Positions 55,402 to 64,000 of a DNA stretch of 64,000 nt are shown here, in pieces. Both the position numbers and the translations under genes were made by a program. The notes beneath the pieces are model-generated. The model made no database searches, was not told the origin of the DNA, and saw nothing but the letters and a program-made list of their open reading frames with translations. Source of the stretch: a virus; IMG/VR virus record IMGVR_UViG_3300032282_003280, positions 1 to 64,000 of that record, one strand, 5' to 3'. Each line of letters starts with the position of its first letter. Position 1 is the stretch's first letter.

Positions 55402-57534
55402 TTATTTCATAGAATTACCCCACTTAGCCATAGTTTTCTTCAAGGCTATCTTAGCACCATACTTAGCCTCTTCTTCTGGTTTATTTATAACCTCAGTTCT
55501 CATAAGTTTATTATCAGGACCATAAACTTGTTTTGTCTGTGTTTTTGACATTTCTGGGGATTTTGAAGATTGACCAGTTACTAGTCTAGAATCAAAGTAA
55601 TGAGGGTCATTCTGATTAACAAACTGACTGGTAGAAGGGTTATAACGATAACCAAACATATTTTCCATCATTCTTACTTGATTCTGTTGCTGTTTAGCCT
55701 GTTGTACTTTATCCACTATTGAGTTAGCTGCAGCATACTTACGAGACTTTGTAACAGCTTTATTCTTAGCCATGGTATCTTGTTGAATACCGGCAAATTG
55801 TAAATTCTGTAACATTGCACTATTTAGGAGACCTACATTCTTATTGGTAACATCTTCCTGAATAGCTTGGTTAGTCCTAAATTGGTCTGCAAGTACTTGA
55901 GAATCAGCATTATACTTCTGGGCACCTAGTACAGAGAGAGCCTCTGGATTATTGGGAAGTTGTTGAGTAAGAGCTCTAAAAGTAGAGTTATTTTCATTTA
56001 ACTTATCCTGAAAAGATACTTGATAAGGAGTATATAAATTTGGTTGATATGAGAAGTGAGGTACATAATCAGGTCTTTCAGTAAGTGTTACCAACTCTGG
56101 GAGTACAGACAGTGGGTTAAAACCCATCTGATCAGCAAGAGATGTCTTTTTTACAGGTTGCATTGCTTTATTATATGCAGTCTGTTCAGCAATTCCTCTA
56201 TTTAACTGACCTTGAGTAGCTTCTTTAGGGGTAAACTCATTACCAGGAATAGATAGTTCTTGCATTGGACTAAAACCTAAAGAAGGCATTTCATTAGTAG
56301 TATACTTTTTATTTCCAGAAATTACTACCTCTGGCATTTGATTTATGTATTCTTTACCAGTTGCTTTTTTGTAGGCATTTTGAAGTTTTAAACTATTTGA
56401 GAACTTTAACTTCGAATCATCCCCAAAGTGAAGATGTTCTCCTGTCCAATGTTTAGTTTTTACTCCTCCTATAGAAGGTGCTTCATTTAAATAACCTAAA
56501 TCGTTATTGGATATATACTCCATGACTTTAGGATTGTTCATAATAGACTTATTAAAGTCTTCAAAACTTGTATTATTTCCAGGTTGTAAATCTACTGCTT
56601 TACCTTTTTGATGCCATGAAAAATCACCATCTGGTTTTCTTAGTGCAGAACTTACTTTATAAGGGATACCCTCTTGTTTTAATAAGTTAAGAAAACCTTG
56701 ATAGCGAGTATCTAAACCATCTTCGGCCATCCCAAAGTAGTTAAGACCTTCAGGTACCATATTCATACCCATCTCAGCTTTAGAACCACCTCCTGCTACC
56801 CACCCGAAATAACGCCTTTGTTTAGGAGTAAGGGGTTGACCATGCACTGTTCCATCATGAAGAATTTCTCTTGCTTTCTCAGCAGATAACTGTCCACCGG
56901 CAGCATACATGAACTCTTGTGAGGGTGGGTCTACTTTAACTCGTAGGGTACCACCCTTCTTCATCTTCTTAGAGAGTTCCTGAGGTTCCATACCAAACTT
57001 ATCGGCAGTACTAAGCATTGCATTCTGAGTAGTAGTCAATGTATCCTTCTGAAGATATGCTAAGTTATTCTGTTGATTAGCAGCATCTTGTAGAACTTTA
57101 CCTGTATTAAAACTTAAGGCTTGATAGGGGTTATAGGGGCTGTTTGTATTAATATAGTCAGTAGCCTTAGTTTGGTTTTTAAAGGCTTTGTTCTCAATCT
57201 TTGCTATATCTTTGAATGCAGTCTTAAACTTTTGATTGGTTCCTGGTACTAACATATTACCTCCTACAATAGCGGAGTTGTCCATTGTTATACCATTATC
57301 AGATTGTGTTAAGAATGGTACAATAGATTGATCTCCTCCTCTTTGAGGTTGAATGTGCATAGTTTCCCCTGCTTCTGCCTCTATGACATTATTACCATAG
57401 CGAACCTTAGTACCACCCTTCTCATGAGACTTACCCTTTAGGAGAATAGTATTAGGACTTAACATCTCAAACTGATTACCTTCTATCTGTAAACCAGTAT
57501 CTGCTTTAGGGAGAGATTTTATACGTACCTTCAT
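55402..57534 (-). CDS. virion protein with M15-type peptidase domain
   Basis: 710 residues. After a beta-rich start (HEKGGTKVRYG, EAEAGETMHI, 35-60) there are GG-linked segments (MKKGGTL, YAAGGQL). LSAEKAREILHDGTVHG and PLTPKQRRYFGWVAGG (216-249) match a small phage module. Residues 270-370 are an M15/VanY-like peptidase: SSALRKPDGDFSWHQKGKAV (His308, Asp315) and WTGEHLHFG (His367, His369). It would cut peptidoglycan peptides, during entry or lysis. A helical tail follows. Confidence 0.75.
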   Translation of the reverse strand: MKVRIKSLPKADTGLQIEGNQFEMLSPNTILLKGKSHEKGGTKVRYGNNVIEAEAGETMHIQPQRGGDQSIVPFLTQSDNGITMDNSAIVGGNMLVPGTNQKFKTAFKDIAKIENKAFKNQTKATDYINTNSPYNPYQALSFNTGKVLQDAANQQNNLAYLQKDTLTTTQNAMLSTADKFGMEPQELSKKMKKGGTLRVKVDPPSQEFMYAAGGQLSAEKAREILHDGTVHGQPLTPKQRRYFGWVAGGGSKAEMGMNMVPEGLNYFGMAEDGLDTRYQGFLNLLKQEGIPYKVSSALRKPDGDFSWHQKGKAVDLQPGNNTSFEDFNKSIMNNPKVMEYISNNDLGYLNEAPSIGGVKTKHWTGEHLHFGDDSKLKFSNSLKLQNAYKKATGKEYINQMPEVVISGNKKYTTNEMPSLGFSPMQELSIPGNEFTPKEATQGQLNRGIAEQTAYNKAMQPVKKTSLADQMGFNPLSVLPELVTLTERPDYVPHFSYQPNLYTPYQVSFQDKLNENNSTFRALTQQLPNNPEALSVLGAQKYNADSQVLADQFRTNQAIQEDVTNKNVGLLNSAMLQNLQFAGIQQDTMAKNKAVTKSRKYAAANSIVDKVQQAKQQQNQVRMMENMFGYRYNPSTSQFVNQNDPHYFDSRLVTGQSSKSPEMSKTQTKQVYGPDNKLMRTEVINKPEEEAKYGAKIALKKTMAKWGNSMK

Positions 57535-57558
57535 TATAAAGTTTTGTTTTTATTAGTA

Positions 57559-60500
57559 TTATTCAAAATCAATCTGATAACCTTTTGATATCAAATCACT
57601 TATTTGGTCAGGAGTAAGATCATAAGTTTGACCTTGTACCATACCTCCATCATCATGTTTCCACTTAGCAGCGTTCTGTGCAAATATAGCTCTCTTGCGA
57701 GTTAATGGGTTCTTAGAGTGGGTTAATTCTTCAGTAGATTTACCTGTACGCTTCTTAAGAGCATTGAACTTTCCTTTATTAGCAGGGTTAATATGAATAC
57801 CAGACCTTGCTTCACCACCATAATTCATTACTTCACTATCCATCTGAGGATTAATACCCATACCCATATCTCCACCATACTCCATATTAGACATTATCTT
57901 CTGCTGAACACTTTTAGGAAGAGCATTGAATCCTGGATTATTAGGTACATTACCACCATACTTAGTCATCTCAGCTTCATTAGTGTCTATAAGACCACCA
58001 AACTCATGCTTCCATTTGGCAGCATTTTTAGCAAAGTTGGCCTTTTGAACCATCAAAGATGAAAACTTATCTTTGTTTGAGAGAACATGTTTAGCAAATT
58101 GTTGAACACCCATACCATGTTTAGTTGCTGCTGCGGTAAAGGTACCTTTCTTTGCAGGGTCTAAATGAATACCTGATTTAGCTTCTACCATCTGATTATT
58201 AGGTTCATAGTTACCAAACGTCTTTTGAGGATCTGGGATATACCTTGGGTTATCATCAAAGTTCTGACCAAACATTGCCATAGAAATTGGACCACCATCT
58301 TCAAAAGTATAATCTTCAGGAGTTCTATGTTGTTTTACAGTATATGGCATTTGTGTAGGGTCACTATAAGGTTGCCATTGACTTCCTTGAGAACCTGGGA
58401 CAAAGTTTTGATATGACTCCCTAAGAAGTTGAGGAGATTGTGTTACCGGTAAACCTTGGTAAGTAGATGGTGATGACTGTACATCACGAATGAATGGATA
58501 ATGTTGATAACCAGCACTTCCTACAGGAGTATATCCAGTAAGGTTACCTGTAACATCATAGTTACCCATATATGACATTGTAGGTTCTGGCATAGGTACA
58601 GGAACAGCATAAGGTTGAGGTTGTTGCATTTGACCCATACCCATATAATTACCTACAGGAGACATATAAGCATTACTAGAAGGTGCTGTTACATCTTCAA
58701 CTGGTACATCTTCTGTAACTACAATGTTACCTTTCTTTCTTGTTCTAGTGGTATATCCACCATCAGCGTACTTATTGTACATATCAGTATTATTTATTAA
58801 GTTACCACCATCCTCATATATAGCTTGAGAACCAGTGCCCATTGAATATGGATTATAGTTTGCAGGATTATATCTACGTGTTGTTCTTTGACTTTGGTTT
58901 GGAATAAGTGCATTTAAGAATTGAGTACCTCCACTAGTAATACCACTCAATGCTCCTCCTATAGAACTTGCTATTCCCCCAATACCTGATGCTATACTTG
59001 AACCAGAAGGCCCTTGACTTTTGGCACTTAAAGGTTCTGCTGTACTATTAGTCATAGCAGTATTTGCATTATAATTATTCCAAGGTTGAATTTGCTGCAT
59101 CATATTCTGATTAGCACCTTGATTTATCCAGTTTGGTTGATTAGGATCATCCATTCTCCAAGGTTGCATATAACCACCTGCATCATATGTAGGGGTTGAT
59201 TGGTAAGGCATCATCATAGTACCATTTTCATATACTTCTCCACCATCTTCCCATGTCTTTCTAGCAAATGCTCTAAAGTAAGGATTATGAGCTAAGTTAT
59301 GTTTATGACGAGCATAGAAAGCCTTTTTTCTTTCAGGGTCATTAGGGTGTTGACCTAGTTTAGAATCACCAAAGTATTTCTTAGTACCATCAGGTCCAAT
59401 AACAACATGGGTTTTTCCCTTACGTTCATTTGAACGTTTTACTATATAACCACCATTACCATATTCATCCATCTCATTAGGGACAGATCCACCATCCTCA
59501 TGCTGAGCTTTAATTTTAGCTTCTTGCTTTAACATCTCTTTAGTAGGTTTTTTACCGGAACCACGGTTTTCTCTTATGTTATCCCAAAGACCTCTTTGAG
59601 AATAATGACCATCAGCTCTGCGAATCACTTCACCTCCATTTTTATAATTAAATTGTGATTCATTTGGTATATTAACACTAGATTCTCCAAGGTACAAGTC
59701 TTTTAGATTTTTTTTAATTTCATCTGTCTTAGGAAGCAAATTTTTAAATCTTTGTTTAGGGTTACCTTTTACTGCAGCAATTGTAGGTTGAGTAAAAAAA
59801 GGAAATTCTGATTCATTAGTAACTATTTTAGTTTTAGGAAAGTTTAATCCTGTAACTCCATTAACTAAATTAATTGGTTTATCAAGTTCTGGTTTATAAT
59901 TTTCTAGAAATTTATTATATAAACCAATTGTTTCTTTTCTAGTTTGACCTTTAGTAACTATTTCTTCTGTTAATTCATTTAAGATATCATTAGATACTCC
60001 TTGTTTATATAATTTTTTTGCTTGATCTACATTACCCATTTTTTTTAATTGATCTACTCTATTATTAAAATCTTGCATTATATCAGGGTACCTATAATAC
60101 ATTTCCATGGGAATAGCTTCTGCAACTCTTCTTCCTTGCGTACCTCCTGTATTTAATTGTTGATTCTCTCCAGTTCTTATAATTGTAAAATCCTTATTAG
60201 CGTTTCTTGCTGCTTGATTCCAATAAAGAGGTGATGAGTTAGCACTCATATTTCTATCAAATGTAGAAGCTCCTTGTGGTAAACGTTCGACCTCTCTCAT
60301 CATTTTGTATTTAACTTCTTGTGGAGTCATATGAAAATAAGAGTGAGAAGTTATATCTCCAACATAAGGAATTTCTAGAGATGCTGCATTTATTGCATTA
60401 TCTACTCTTTTTACAAAAGGTAAATCCGATGTATTTTTAAATGTATTATAACCTCCTTTTATAACATTAGGTAGTGGGGTAACTGTATTAAAAGGTTCCA

Positions 60501-60903
60501 TACCTGAAGCTGCTGCTAATGCTTCTACTGTATGTAGAGCTGCAGGACCATATTCTCCTCTATAAACTTCTTCCGGTATAGCTGGTGCATTATAAAACCA
60601 TGCTGTAGGGTTTACTATTTCTGTAGCATAATCTAAGGAGTTCTTATTAGCTACAAAGTTATCAGGTAATCTTTGTTTATTTAATGCATAACTTGCTGCT
60701 GTGGCAGGGTGAGTAACAACATCCCAAGCCTTAGAGGGAATACTTTGAGGATTTACCTGTTGTATATATGAAGGTTGTTGAGGTCTAACTTGACCTCTTG
60801 GATCTCCATACTCAAAATACTGTCTTTGTGGGATATAGACAGGATTAGCAGGTTGATCACTTACCTGATTATAGTTTACTATATTTTGCTTTTTCTTAGG
60901 CAT
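57559..60903 (-). CDS. modular GG-linked virion cargo protein
   Basis: 1114 residues. A helical N-terminal region (1-400) is followed by several short basic modules joined by acidic-Gly-Gly links: a SQRGLWDNIRENRGSGKK module (435-452), a DUF5754-like module ending YARHKHNLAHNPYFRAFARK (about 496-549), a low-complexity Gln/Pro middle, and two C-terminal HMG-like or DNA-binding repeats (SGIHLDPAKKGTFTAAATKH and SGIHINPANKGKFNALKKRT, both ending NAAKWKH). These modules recur in crAss-like virion proteins, to my recollection. Nucleic-acid binding or packaging role inferred. Confidence 0.65.
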   Translation of the reverse strand: MPKKKQNIVNYNQVSDQPANPVYIPQRQYFEYGDPRGQVRPQQPSYIQQVNPQSIPSKAWDVVTHPATAASYALNKQRLPDNFVANKNSLDYATEIVNPTAWFYNAPAIPEEVYRGEYGPAALHTVEALAAASGMEPFNTVTPLPNVIKGGYNTFKNTSDLPFVKRVDNAINAASLEIPYVGDITSHSYFHMTPQEVKYKMMREVERLPQGASTFDRNMSANSSPLYWNQAARNANKDFTIIRTGENQQLNTGGTQGRRVAEAIPMEMYYRYPDIMQDFNNRVDQLKKMGNVDQAKKLYKQGVSNDILNELTEEIVTKGQTRKETIGLYNKFLENYKPELDKPINLVNGVTGLNFPKTKIVTNESEFPFFTQPTIAAVKGNPKQRFKNLLPKTDEIKKNLKDLYLGESSVNIPNESQFNYKNGGEVIRRADGHYSQRGLWDNIRENRGSGKKPTKEMLKQEAKIKAQHEDGGSVPNEMDEYGNGGYIVKRSNERKGKTHVVIGPDGTKKYFGDSKLGQHPNDPERKKAFYARHKHNLAHNPYFRAFARKTWEDGGEVYENGTMMMPYQSTPTYDAGGYMQPWRMDDPNQPNWINQGANQNMMQQIQPWNNYNANTAMTNSTAEPLSAKSQGPSGSSIASGIGGIASSIGGALSGITSGGTQFLNALIPNQSQRTTRRYNPANYNPYSMGTGSQAIYEDGGNLINNTDMYNKYADGGYTTRTRKKGNIVVTEDVPVEDVTAPSSNAYMSPVGNYMGMGQMQQPQPYAVPVPMPEPTMSYMGNYDVTGNLTGYTPVGSAGYQHYPFIRDVQSSPSTYQGLPVTQSPQLLRESYQNFVPGSQGSQWQPYSDPTQMPYTVKQHRTPEDYTFEDGGPISMAMFGQNFDDNPRYIPDPQKTFGNYEPNNQMVEAKSGIHLDPAKKGTFTAAATKHGMGVQQFAKHVLSNKDKFSSLMVQKANFAKNAAKWKHEFGGLIDTNEAEMTKYGGNVPNNPGFNALPKSVQQKIMSNMEYGGDMGMGINPQMDSEVMNYGGEARSGIHINPANKGKFNALKKRTGKSTEELTHSKNPLTRKRAIFAQNAAKWKHDDGGMVQGQTYDLTPDQISDLISKGYQIDFE

Positions 60904-63900
60904 TACTTATAAGATGGAACAGTTTCTTGGATTACAAATTTAGATATAAGTTTTACACCTGTCTTCTTTAGGATATGACGAAGTTTTGAGTACTTACCTC
61001 TTAATGGGTATTTCTTAAAGTCTCTCCTTGAGTAGTCAAGATTTGATACTATGAGGTCCTTCTCATCATTCTTAAAAGTAACTGGCGTTGTGTAGAAAGG
61101 TTTACTCTTATCCTTTACGATATCCCAGAAGTAGTTATAGTTATAGAAGTTATCACTACGCACAACTATAATCTCCTTATTATCAGTATTATACTTAGGA
61201 TACTGCAAGTATTGAGATAAGTTATTATATTGCTTAGGTATAAGTTTTAGTACACCTGTACACTGTTCATTGTTATAGATTACAGACTCATCAAAGTATT
61301 GGATATCATCCGGAATATAGAATGTATCATAATCTATATATACACGAGATTCAGTATAGTCCTTAACAGCTTGAAGTATCTCATCCTTTACTTTATATAC
61401 AAATGGGTACTCCAAAATATATGGACACTCTTCTCCATAATAGTTGTTAAAGAGAGTAAATATTCTATTGTGTGTCCATGTTGCAGGATCATCTCCATTT
61501 AGACCACTATGGAAATAGTTTGGGTAAGCTATATAATAGTTAGGGGTAAATGAGTGGAATGATACCCATGACTGAGTCTTAAAGTTATAAGATAAAGTCC
61601 AAGACTTATCTATAAAGTATTTAGGATCACCTACTCGTATCTGAATATTCTCACTACCTGTATCATAGTAAAAAAGACCACCTAAATATTCTGTTTTATC
61701 AGGATATATGGGTTCATAGTCTAACTTAGTTATAAATATACGTTTGTAGAAGGCGTCATATGTACCTGTTAAACCAATACCGTTTTGTGCATTATCTATA
61801 TCCACATCAGGGTAGAAGTTAAGTATATTAAATGGAAGATTCTTTGAGAACCATTTATCCATTCCTTTATCAGCTAAGTCCTCAATATTAGTACCCTTTA
61901 AGAAGATAACCTGACCTCTCTTAGCATCAACAAATATATGACCAAACTCAGTCTTTATAAATAAAGTGTTCTGAGAACCGGCATAACCTACACTACTCTG
62001 GGAGAGGTCTAAAGGAATACTACCTGAGAATAACTGAGTATTACCAAGATAAGCATCAGGACCTTGAGATACCTGTACAGTAGTAAGAGCGTTATAAAGT
62101 TGAGTATTGTTCTCAAACCTTACCATTAATTGTCTATGCTCTATATTATCTATAGAGATCATCTTACCATATGACTTAGGAAAATCAAAGTAAGCAGCCG
62201 GTCTATACACTAACCAGTTATTCTTTGTCTCCTCTAGGGATGATTTATCGGAGTATATTGCTCTGTTAGGAAATTCTGTATAACATTTTTTAGTAGGATC
62301 ATAATCCTCTCTTAAGTGAGTATATACATTCTCTTTATTTTGCTTAGAGTATGTTTGATTATAGTTATAGGTATTGTCATACGCAATTGGAACATTTATT
62401 TCTTGGAACCAATCATCCGGAATATTTGTAGATACATTAGGGAAGAAGTTTCCCTCCTTCTCGTTAGTTGCTTGCCTATTGTCCACATTTACCTCAGATT
62501 CACAGAAGAAGTAAGGTACACCATATGCAAATAAAAACATTACACCTTGTTCTGATATACCTACTCTTTGAGATAAGTCAAAGTTTATATTTTTTACTCC
62601 TATTTTTTCATATATCTGTTTAAATAGATTTGCTATAAACTTATTAGTATGGGCAACTCCCAGTCCTGCACCTGTTAAAATATTTAAAACAATAAATGCT
62701 CCTCCGGGATTAAATAAATCATTAGTTAAGGTAGTAAGTGCTCCTCCTTTATCTATATCTATATCAAAAGATTGAGGTTTAGTACTTAGCCAAAACATTG
62801 GATAATTTATATTACCCAATTCATCATATGCTATATCTGTTTGATTTGGTTGTGATACAGTATTATTAGTAAAAAATGGAAGTTTTGATTTATATCCAAA
62901 AAGGTTTATATAAATATCACCGCCAAATACAGTAGGTGCATTTAAAATAGGTTTATTATCTAAAGTATAAAGATCTTGATAATAACCTGTATCTATAGTT
63001 TCATATGAATATACTCTTCCCCACTGATTTATAATATCTCTTTTTATAGCTCCGTAATATGAAGATATGTTTTTTTCTTGTATTGTTTGTAAATTTGATT
63101 TTATATCAATCGGTAAATAATCAGGATTAGGTACTAAGTGAAAACCACCATCTGTAAATCCTGTATTAGGGTTACTAAAAGAGTAAGTTAATGTAGTAGG
63201 TACCAATGCACTTGTAATAGGAGGGACTATTACTAAAGAGCCTATAGGATTAACTATAGGATGAGTAAACCCAGGGTTTTGAAGATATGTTCTTATTATA
63301 CCTGTACTTTTATTAGGGATAGTATTTATAGTAGATGTAATGTTTGTAGACTTTACAACAAATATATTACTTGTTCCAAATTCTTGATAAGCAGTTCCTA
63401 TTGGAGGAGCTGGATTTATTCCAGGATATTCAACATAAAACCAATATTCTTCTAAGAATTCAGAGTGAGGACTATTAATTGACTCTGGTAAATATCGAGA
63501 ATCATCTATTGGTATAGAAGCATCGTAATTATGAGTAAACTCAAGATTTTTATTTACTTTAAGGTATATAGAACTTTCTCTTCTATAATTATTTATATTT
63601 TTACTTACTAAATTACCATTTGAATCTATATCTTGAACACCTTCTACTGTATCGTTCAAATACTTATTATAGGTAATCCCTCTATTTTTATATCCTGCAT
63701 TATATATAGGAGCATAGTCACCATATATACCAAATGAATTAAAAGAATATCCAAAGTTAGTATATGGAACTAATTTTTCAAACATATCCATTGCTGATTG
63801 ATATGTTGGGGCTACACTAGCTGATGAAAAGGTAGGAGATCCAAACTGACCTGCCCCCAGGGTAAATCCACTAGAAGCTGCAATAGCAGCAGCACCTTGT

Positions 63901-64000
63901 ATTGTATTTCGAGTAAGAAACTTATACTCTGCATTATCTTTTACTGGAATAAAATGACCATAAGATTTACCATATATTATTTGTTCTAATTTAAGGTACT
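60903..64000 (-). CDS. muzzle/tail stabilization protein, 5' end cut by window
   Basis: The frame is open to the right edge, so the start lies outside; the ATG at 63791 is internal and the 69 residues before it (for example GQFGSPTFSSASVAP) are in frame. FGGDIYINLFGYKSKLPFF, a GHIFVDAKRGQVIFL-type ring segment, and DKSWTLSYNFKTQSWVSF with HSFTPNYYIAYPN are signatures I associate with the crAss-like muzzle or stabilization protein of the tail. It would form the tail tip that closes the channel. Its stop overlaps the next gene start. Confident for the class, not for exact homologue. Confidence 0.8.
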   Translation of the reverse strand, partial: YLKLEQIIYGKSYGHFIPVKDNAEYKFLTRNTIQGAAAIAASSGFTLGAGQFGSPTFSSASVAPTYQSAMDMFEKLVPYTNFGYSFNSFGIYGDYAPIYNAGYKNRGITYNKYLNDTVEGVQDIDSNGNLVSKNINNYRRESSIYLKVNKNLEFTHNYDASIPIDDSRYLPESINSPHSEFLEEYWFYVEYPGINPAPPIGTAYQEFGTSNIFVVKSTNITSTINTIPNKSTGIIRTYLQNPGFTHPIVNPIGSLVIVPPITSALVPTTLTYSFSNPNTGFTDGGFHLVPNPDYLPIDIKSNLQTIQEKNISSYYGAIKRDIINQWGRVYSYETIDTGYYQDLYTLDNKPILNAPTVFGGDIYINLFGYKSKLPFFTNNTVSQPNQTDIAYDELGNINYPMFWLSTKPQSFDIDIDKGGALTTLTNDLFNPGGAFIVLNILTGAGLGVAHTNKFIANLFKQIYEKIGVKNINFDLSQRVGISEQGVMFLFAYGVPYFFCESEVNVDNRQATNEKEGNFFPNVSTNIPDDWFQEINVPIAYDNTYNYNQTYSKQNKENVYTHLREDYDPTKKCYTEFPNRAIYSDKSSLEETKNNWLVYRPAAYFDFPKSYGKMISIDNIEHRQLMVRFENNTQLYNALTTVQVSQGPDAYLGNTQLFSGSIPLDLSQSSVGYAGSQNTLFIKTEFGHIFVDAKRGQVIFLKGTNIEDLADKGMDKWFSKNLPFNILNFYPDVDIDNAQNGIGLTGTYDAFYKRIFITKLDYEPIYPDKTEYLGGLFYYDTGSENIQIRVGDPKYFIDKSWTLSYNFKTQSWVSFHSFTPNYYIAYPNYFHSGLNGDDPATWTHNRIFTLFNNYYGEECPYILEYPFVYKVKDEILQAVKDYTESRVYIDYDTFYIPDDIQYFDESVIYNNEQCTGVLKLIPKQYNNLSQYLQYPKYNTDNKEIIVVRSDNFYNYNYFWDIVKDKSKPFYTTPVTFKNDEKDLIVSNLDYSRRDFKKYPLRGKYSKLRHILKKTGVKLISKFVIQETVPSYK

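Noticed and set aside
60903-63791. ATG at 63791 as the start of the muzzle-like gene
   Set aside because: The frame stays open to the window edge with coding-like sequence before it.

Overview
The window is an AT-rich stretch of a large tailed-phage genome. I read it as a crAss-like phage (order Crassvirales) infecting a Bacteroidota host. The evidence is a giant virion protein carrying the DFDID RNA-polymerase signature, beside a muzzle/stabilization-type tail protein and a run of very large ejected-protein genes. Further support comes from a crAss-type primase, SSB, SF2 helicase and PD-(D/E)XK set, and from promoter-like TAnnTTTG sites, often with a TTG about 20 bp upstream, typical of Bacteroidota. 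All three stop codons end genes, so no recoding is needed. I saw no tRNA, CRISPR array or insertion sequence.

Layout. From the left edge to about 24.3 kb all genes are on the + strand and form a dense, mostly overlapping early/replication arm. It starts with a cut gene (SQL tetrapeptide repeats plus a DUF6745-like domain) and its small partner. A DnaB-like helicase, SF2 helicase, Sak4-like ATPase and SSB follow, with the SSB preceded by a structured leader and followed by a terminator. A Toprim primase, DUF932 protein, uracil-DNA-glycosylase-fold protein, rIIA/rIIB pair, HNH and PD-(D/E)XK nucleases, dNMP kinase, DnaA-domain-IV-like protein, cREC protein, RecA and SPL-like radical SAM protein come next. 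At 24.32-24.38 kb two back-to-back terminators separate this arm from a convergent - strand virion arm.

The - strand arm, read from the right edge, begins with a cut muzzle-like gene. Then come four or five very large virion/ejected proteins: modular GG-linked protein, M15-peptidase protein, coiled protein, 3970-residue RNA polymerase polyprotein, and 1690-residue nuclease protein. A fiber/decoration block follows: collagen-like GYT/GPT fiber, threonine-tract proteins and three glycosyltransferases. The arm ends with holin, membrane protein, ferritin and small genes.

How it fits together. The packaged polymerase would be injected with the DNA and transcribe the early + arm, whose products replicate, recombine and repair phage DNA. 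The late arm builds the virion. The most interesting candidates for new biology are (i) a T4-gene-32-like autoregulatory leader before the SSB gene, (ii) a possible virion O-glycosylation module pairing glycosyltransferases with Thr-rich and Gly-X-Thr proteins, (iii) the DUF6745 repeat protein and its partner, and (iv) a uracil-DNA-glycosylase fold whose catalytic Asp is replaced by Cys. All functional statements are inferred from motifs read by eye; no database search was run.
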